NCBI RefSeq assembly: GCF_029016485.1
Contig: NZ_CP092107.1
Location: 744,001-808,000, forward strand
From: Vibrio sp. JC009
Lineage (GTDB): Bacteria; Pseudomonadota; Gammaproteobacteria; Enterobacterales; Vibrionaceae
Direction: 5' to 3'
Length of the DNA: 64,000 bases
Part shown: piece by piece, positions 61,981-64,000 of the stretch
Numbering within the stretch: the stretch's first letter is position 1
How the letters are laid out: each line of letters begins with the position of its first letter
Position numbers and translations under genes: made by a program
The notes under the pieces: model-generated
The model's database searches: none
What the model saw: the letters and a program-made list of their open reading frames with translations, nothing else
Told to the model about the DNA's origin: nothing

Positions 61981-63867
61981 TTAGATTACAAATCGCTTGG
62001 TAACATCCGTCAGCCTTACAGTCACTTCATTCAGTGTAGAAGCCGTTTCTGCTGTCTGCGCTGACTCACTGGTTACCGCAATAGAAGAGTCATTGATAGC
62101 AGTAATATTGTTATTCAGCTCGCGGGTAACAATATTTTGCTCCTCAGCGGCGCTGGCTATCTGAGCGTTCATTTTAAAGGTGTCCTGAATCGACTCATTC
62201 ACCTCGCCTATGGACATACCAACCTTATCTGAAACCTCAACAGCGCGGCTGATGATGTCGGCACTTCCTTCAATTGCGCTGGTCAAGTCATCACTCCGGT
62301 CCTGAATCGTCTTGATCATGGTGTTGATCTCTTCAGACGATTCCTGAGTTTTCTGTGCCAGATTTCTTACTTCATCGGCAACCACTGCAAAGCCACGGCC
62401 ATGCTCTCCTGCCCTTGCTGCTTCAATCGCGGCATTCAGTGCCAGCAGGTTAGTCTGCTCTGAGATACCGACAATAACATCCAGAATGGTACTGATTTTG
62501 CCACTGTCATCCTTCAGCGCATCGATCTTAGACTTAATGCTTTCATTTTCTGTTTCAACCGAGCGGATTGAATCGATAGCCTGTTCTACCAGTGTAAATG
62601 ACTGCTGAGACACTTCAGTAGCACTCTGAGTAACCGCCTGAGTCTCTGCCGCGCTCTGAGCAATTTCATTAACGCTGGCCTGCATCTGCTCCATAGAAGT
62701 AACCAGAGTAGTCAGCTCCTGCTGCTGATTCTGCATATTCAGAGCATTTTGCTGTGATGCACCAACAACGATGTCAGACGCATTTTCCAGCTCACTGGCT
62801 GAGCTGTTTAGCTGATGAACCGTTTCACGCAGTGACTCCTGCATCCCTGAAAATGAACGGGCCAGTGTGCCGATTTCATCGTTCTTATAACGGCTCAGGT
62901 CGATATGGTTGTTCAGATTACCCGAGGCAATGCTCTGAGCCACGGTTGTCATTTTCTCCAGAGGAATACCCAGCGCTCTTTTCATAAAGAAAGCGGCAAA
63001 TAACAGAGCTAATGTAATTACTACAGCAGCGGCAACAATTGAGGTAATAGCAGCGCTCATAGCCGCTTCACGGATATAGCTTTCAGATACCTGAACGCCA
63101 ACGTATAAATTCGCCTCTTCTGAGAAAGTCACATATCTGTAGAAACCATCAATCAGAACCATTTTATTCAGGCTGGAGCGGAAGTCTGACTCAGTGGTTC
63201 CGGTAATCTCAAAGACGTTCTTACCTACATTCTCCTTAACAGAGCTGCCAATAATAAAGCCATCTCTGCGGAAAGCCGATGTCAGGTATGCGCTGTCCTG
63301 AACAGAACTGATAACCAGCTCTGAAAGATCGTTCATCTCCTTATTGACGTTCAGCATACCGATAATCTGGCCATTGCGTTTAATAGGCTCTGCCCACGCA
63401 ATAACCATATTGCCGTTAATAGATTTATACGGTGTAGTGATACAGAACTCACCGGTATTCATTACGCATTGGTACCACTCTCGCTTTGTGATATCCAGCT
63501 TGGTCATTGGTATCAGTTCGCCGGTGATATTAGCAACCCCTTTTCCAACCAGACCGGCATAGGATACGACTGAATGAGTACTGGCGTTCAGAGCGGTGAA
63601 GAACTCGCCCTGTTCAGCATAGCTTGAGTTCTCATCATAAATTTTTGCTGCAAAGTTCAGAGAGGACTTTACTGATCGGCTATAGGCGTCAACCGAAGAA
63701 GATATCTCTCTGTTACTGTCTACCAGTCTCGCCAGACTGTTCTCTTCAGATATCTCATTGATCTTTATAAAGCTCAAAGTTGCAACAATGCCACCAACCA
63801 AGAGAGCACTTACTGTTAAAAGTAGGAATAATTTCGTTCGTAAAGAAATAGAACGTTGATCTGTCAT
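61981..63867 (-). CDS. Methyl-accepting chemotaxis protein
   Basis: 628 aa. Helix 1 (~12-32), a double-Cache-type periplasmic ligand domain (~35-275; [28 protein letters not shown]), helix 2 (~280-300), HAMP (~300-355) and a cytoplasmic signalling domain with the hairpin tip [33 protein letters not shown]. No C-terminal NWETF-like pentapeptide. Ligand unknown; dCache receptors often bind amino acids or organic acids. Confidence 0.92.
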   Translation of the reverse strand: MTDQRSISLRTKLFLLLTVSALLVGGIVATLSFIKINEISEENSLARLVDSNREISSSVDAYSRSVKSSLNFAAKIYDENSSYAEQGEFFTALNASTHSVVSYAGLVGKGVANITGELIPMTKLDITKREWYQCVMNTGEFCITTPYKSINGNMVIAWAEPIKRNGQIIGMLNVNKEMNDLSELVISSVQDSAYLTSAFRRDGFIIGSSVKENVGKNVFEITGTTESDFRSSLNKMVLIDGFYRYVTFSEEANLYVGVQVSESYIREAAMSAAITSIVAAAVVITLALLFAAFFMKRALGIPLEKMTTVAQSIASGNLNNHIDLSRYKNDEIGTLARSFSGMQESLRETVHQLNSSASELENASDIVVGASQQNALNMQNQQQELTTLVTSMEQMQASVNEIAQSAAETQAVTQSATEVSQQSFTLVEQAIDSIRSVETENESIKSKIDALKDDSGKISTILDVIVGISEQTNLLALNAAIEAARAGEHGRGFAVVADEVRNLAQKTQESSEEINTMIKTIQDRSDDLTSAIEGSADIISRAVEVSDKVGMSIGEVNESIQDTFKMNAQIASAAEEQNIVTRELNNNITAINDSSIAVTSESAQTAETASTLNEVTVRLTDVTKRFVI

Positions 63868-64000
63868 ATATTTTACCTGTCCAGCGGATAATTTATGGCT
63901 TTAGAGCTTTATTGACAGACTTCCCAGTTAAACATGTGAAGCGTGCCACAAAGTGTGCATTAATACACCAACTCAGGTCACTTTAGCAACTTTTTTGTAA
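63868..64000. other. Upstream region of the chemoreceptor gene
   Basis: 133 bases to the window edge. No coding region or clear motif beyond the expected promoter was found. Confidence 0.3.

Noticed and set aside
1..64000. tRNA or rRNA genes
   Set aside because: No cloverleaf or rRNA-like stretch was noticed by reading; a covariance search would settle it.

Overview
The window looks like chromosomal DNA of a Vibrionaceae-type marine gammaproteobacterium. Reasons: a mtlA-mtlD-mtlR mannitol operon with an array of CRP-type sites; many c-di-GMP and chemotaxis signalling proteins (four GGDEF proteins, one HD-GYP protein, a CheC-like receiver fusion, one chemoreceptor); lone LysE exporters; and many short palindromic repeats between genes. 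No rRNA or tRNA gene and no CRISPR array was seen. The organism assignment is an inference from gene content.

Layout. 1-12.5 kb: a TadG-like von Willebrand A protein, a FIST-GGDEF cyclase with an unusual double solute-binding protein, beta-phosphoglucomutase with a GH65 disaccharide phosphorylase, an SGNH hydrolase, a receiver-CheC fusion overlapping a PAS-GGDEF cyclase, and a Gfo/Idh/MocA oxidoreductase. 12.5-14 kb: an IS110/IS1111-type insertion sequence lodged in the hairpin arm of a palindromic repeat. 14-21.5 kb: a LysE exporter, a U32 protein, a DUF1566/EF-hand secreted protein, a mannitol-type EIIC-only PTS protein and a HypT-like LysR regulator divergent from an Asp/Glu racemase. 22-30 kb: two mannitol loci, mtlA(EIICBA)-mtlD-mtlR and mtlA2(EIICB)-mtlR2, each with a CRP-site array and the same style of leader hairpin. 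30-36 kb: a 32-codon gene, LysE, a universal stress protein, a fructose-type PTS EIIBC, a Nudix hydrolase, an MFS carrier and an unknown protein.

36.4-56.9 kb is the most interesting part: a sulfoquinovose (SQ) catabolic island. It encodes a DeoR regulator, sulfofructose kinase (YihV type), sulfolactaldehyde reductase (YihU type), a mutarotase, SQ isomerase (YihS type), a class II aldolase in place of YihT, a TRAP transporter in place of YihO/YihP, and a sulfoquinovosidase (YihQ type) with the sulfonate-binding residues intact. A TauE-type sulfite exporter and a glycyl-radical enzyme with its activase follow; these are best read as dihydroxypropanesulfonate (DHPS) sulfite-lyase HpsG and HpsH. 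Together they would take sulfoquinovosyl glycerol or SQ through sulfofructose phosphate to DHAP and sulfolactaldehyde, reduce the latter to DHPS, cleave its C-S bond to hydroxyacetone and sulfite, and export the sulfite. Many sulfoglycolytic bacteria stop at DHPS and excrete it, so carrying the anaerobic desulfonation step in the same island is notable. A 16-bp motif (GTTGTTTTATGTNCAT) in the kinase/reductase and exporter/lyase intergenic regions, and a duplicated promoter before the isomerase and aldolase, tie the island into one regulon. An HD-GYP protein and a diguanylate cyclase sit inside it.

57-64 kb: a lipoprotein, an OmpR-type two-component system with direct-repeat boxes in its promoter, a haem-binding-type protein with a degenerate GGDEF domain, and a chemoreceptor.
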